Source of the DNA: JAPLDP01 sp964628285
Lineage (GTDB): Bacteria > Bacteroidota > Bacteroidia > Bacteroidales > JAGONC01
Reading direction: 5' to 3'
DNA: 7,097 nucleotides
Assembly: GCA_964628285.1 (NCBI GenBank)
Contig: CAZVNP010000091.1
Location: 1-7,097, forward strand
Positions within the stretch are counted from its first letter, which is position 1, and every line of letters begins with the position of its first letter. The translations under genes were made by a program, and so were the position numbers. The notes under the pieces were generated by a model that saw nothing but the letters and a program-made list of their open reading frames with translations, searched no databases and was not told the DNA's origin. Shown in pieces: positions 5,743 through 7,097 of this stretch.

Positions 5743-7097
5743 TCAATCAGCGGCAATCATTATTTTGAGCGTTGGGTATGTTTTTCTGCTTTCTGTCAGG
5801 AAAAGGAAATAGACACCCGGCGGAAGACCGTCACGGTATAAGGTTATTGTTTGTCCTGACAGGTGTTCGATATGCTTTACTTTCTGGCCCGATTCGTTGA
5901 AGAGGGTCAGTGACAGGTCATTAAAACAATGATCTGACCAAAAGGTTGTCTGCAGGATAAAGGGATTAGGAAACGCATGGATTTCCGGATAGCGTATCAC
6001 ATTCTCATTCACATCATTCATTGTAGAATCCGGCACCAGCATTTTTCTTCCGTTGATTTTCAGCAGCAGTCCATCCGCTTTGTGGTCGCCGCTGATCTGT
6101 CCGTTGCCGTAACTCTGTGTCTCTCCCGTGATGTAAAGATAATCGCCCGACATAGCGACATCGTGTGCTATTTCATCATACATGCCGCCCCAGAAGACGG
6201 AATCGAGCAGTGCTCCGGCCGTATCATATTTCAGAACGAAAATATCCTTGCCTCCGTGGCCATAGCTTGATGTAGCGCCGACGGCAAAGATGATGCTGTC
6301 GCCGTCGGCGATCACGGCCCGGCAGTCCTCCGTTCCCGTGCCGCCCCAGAGCCTGCTCCATTGCAACTGACCTGACCGGGAATATTTATTGAGATAGAAC
6401 TGGGATCCGTTTCCGAAGCTGCCGGTGAAACCCACGATATAAAGCATCGAATCGGTGCTCATGGTCATGCCAAGGCCGTCGTCGTAAAGTGCGCCGCCCC
6501 ATGTTACGTTCCACTGCTCCGCCCCGTTGCTACGGCTGAAACAGACAAGCCCCATCTGGCCGTCGAGCGAGGCGATGTTGGTTCGCCCTGCATGACCCGC
6601 AGCGTAAATGAAATTCTGATCCATGGCCATGTGTCCGTTGGCACCGTCAAATTTCCCCAGACCATCGTAATCGTAACTGTTGGACCAGACCTGCTGTCCT
6701 GAAAAAGTTATTTTCTGAACTAAAAAATCCATATCTGTGGTTTGTCCTTGTGTCCATCCCGTCAGGTAAATACCGTCGGGCTTTACATCGAGGCCGTCAA
6801 TCTCCTCATAGCCGTAACCCTGGTCATACACATAATCCCAGTTGAAATCACCGTTATCAATGGCGTATGATACGACCAGGGCATTGCCTCCGCTTCCGTT
6901 AAAAGCATTTGTGGAATCTATTCTTCCTCCCAGGTAAACATGATCTCCGCTGACCGTGACAATGAAAGCCAGCTCGTTATATATCCATCCCTGGAAGACA
7001 CTTTGCCAGATTTGCTGGGCATTGGTATCAATCTTAAAAAGATGAATATCGTAATACGCCGGTGAAGGTTCTTCTACAGCCCAGTAAATATCTCCTG
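5743..7097 (-). CDS. Secreted beta-propeller-repeat protein with T9SS sorting domain, 5' end missing
   Basis: The frame stays open to the right edge, giving 450 residues plus two bases; the GTG at 6831 is an internal valine, not the start. The fragment contains about six repeats of roughly 50 residues. Each has a variant of D-x-x-x-x-V-x-x-x-G-D-x-x-Y-x-x-G-x-T followed by an aromatic/acidic turn, a F-x-x-K-x strand and W-G-G (for example the units ending at Trp-Gly-Gly near DNA 6501-6493, 6348-6340 and 6192-6184). They resemble SBBP beta-propeller repeats. Residues about 369-450 are a Por-secretion tail: H-A-F-P-N-P-F, then L-S-L-T-L-F-N-E-S-G-Q-K-V and G-L-P-P-G-V-Y-F-L-F-L. The protein should be exported by Sec, moved through the outer membrane by the type IX system, and cut and attached at or released from the surface. 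No enzymatic domain is visible in this part; ligand unknown. Confidence 0.9.
   Translation of the reverse strand, partial: GDIYWAVEEPSPAYYDIHLFKIDTNAQQIWQSVFQGWIYNELAFIVTVSGDHVYLGGRIDSTNAFNGSGGNALVVSYAIDNGDFNWDYVYDQGYGYEEIDGLDVKPDGIYLTGWTQGQTTDMDFLVQKITFSGQQVWSNSYDYDGLGKFDGANGHMAMDQNFIYAAGHAGRTNIASLDGQMGLVCFSRSNGAEQWNVTWGGALYDDGLGMTMSTDSMLYIVGFTGSFGNGSQFYLNKYSRSGQLQWSRLWGGTGTEDCRAVIADGDSIIFAVGATSSYGHGGKDIFVLKYDTAGALLDSVFWGGMYDEIAHDVAMSGDYLYITGETQSYGNGQISGDHKADGLLLKINGRKMLVPDSTMNDVNENVIRYPEIHAFPNPFILQTTFWSDHCFNDLSLTLFNESGQKVKHIEHLSGQTITLYRDGLPPGVYFLFLTESRKTYPTLKIMIAAD

Noticed and set aside
5647..5841. Plus-strand 64-residue frame
   Set aside because: Its second half lies antisense to the T9SS sorting domain, which is clearly coding on the other strand.
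6829..6831. GTG as the start codon of the propeller gene
   Set aside because: The frame is open for 88 more codons to the window edge with clear propeller-repeat sequence, so this is an internal valine.

Overview
The window looks like chromosomal sequence from a member of the Bacteroidota. Three things in the sequence point there: the leftmost reading of the 5743-7097 gene ends in a type IX secretion (Por-type) C-terminal sorting domain; candidate promoters have the Bacteroidota form TTG-N19/20-TAnnTTTG rather than the sigma70 form; and starts lack obvious Shine-Dalgarno sequences. Every gene I can support lies on the minus strand, so transcription runs from high to low coordinates.

Layout in order of transcription. 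At 7097-5743 is the 3' part of a large secreted beta-propeller-repeat protein with a T9SS tail; its start is beyond the right edge. After a 277-nt gap with a candidate promoter comes a 704-residue class III adenylate/guanylate cyclase joined through one membrane segment to a TolB-N/FlgO-like domain and TPR repeats (5465-3351). A 541-nt stretch follows that holds only one doubtful small ORF (3122-2889). Next is a tightly spaced pair: an ABM-like small alpha/beta-barrel protein (2809-2492) and a membrane-anchored tandem rhodanese protein (2490-1405), separated by one nucleotide. A cysteine-rich DUF3795 protein (1317-979) follows, then a secreted single-domain cupin (778-245) with its own good promoter. 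The first 34 codons of a family 4 uracil-DNA glycosylase (103-1) run off the left edge.

Between the cupin and the glycosylase is a compact GC-rich block of nested hairpins ending in a perfect tandem heptamer (ctgacga x3). It looks like a dispersed intergenic repeat rather than gene-specific regulation.

Functionally this is a mixed housekeeping/accessory neighbourhood. The genes do not form an evident pathway, and I see no CRISPR array, insertion sequence, phage gene, tRNA or rRNA. The most unusual items are the cyclase-TolB-TPR fusion with a complete active site, the tandem rhodanese in which only one domain keeps the catalytic cysteine, and the composite hairpin/heptamer repeat. I found no convincing evidence of a wholly new system.
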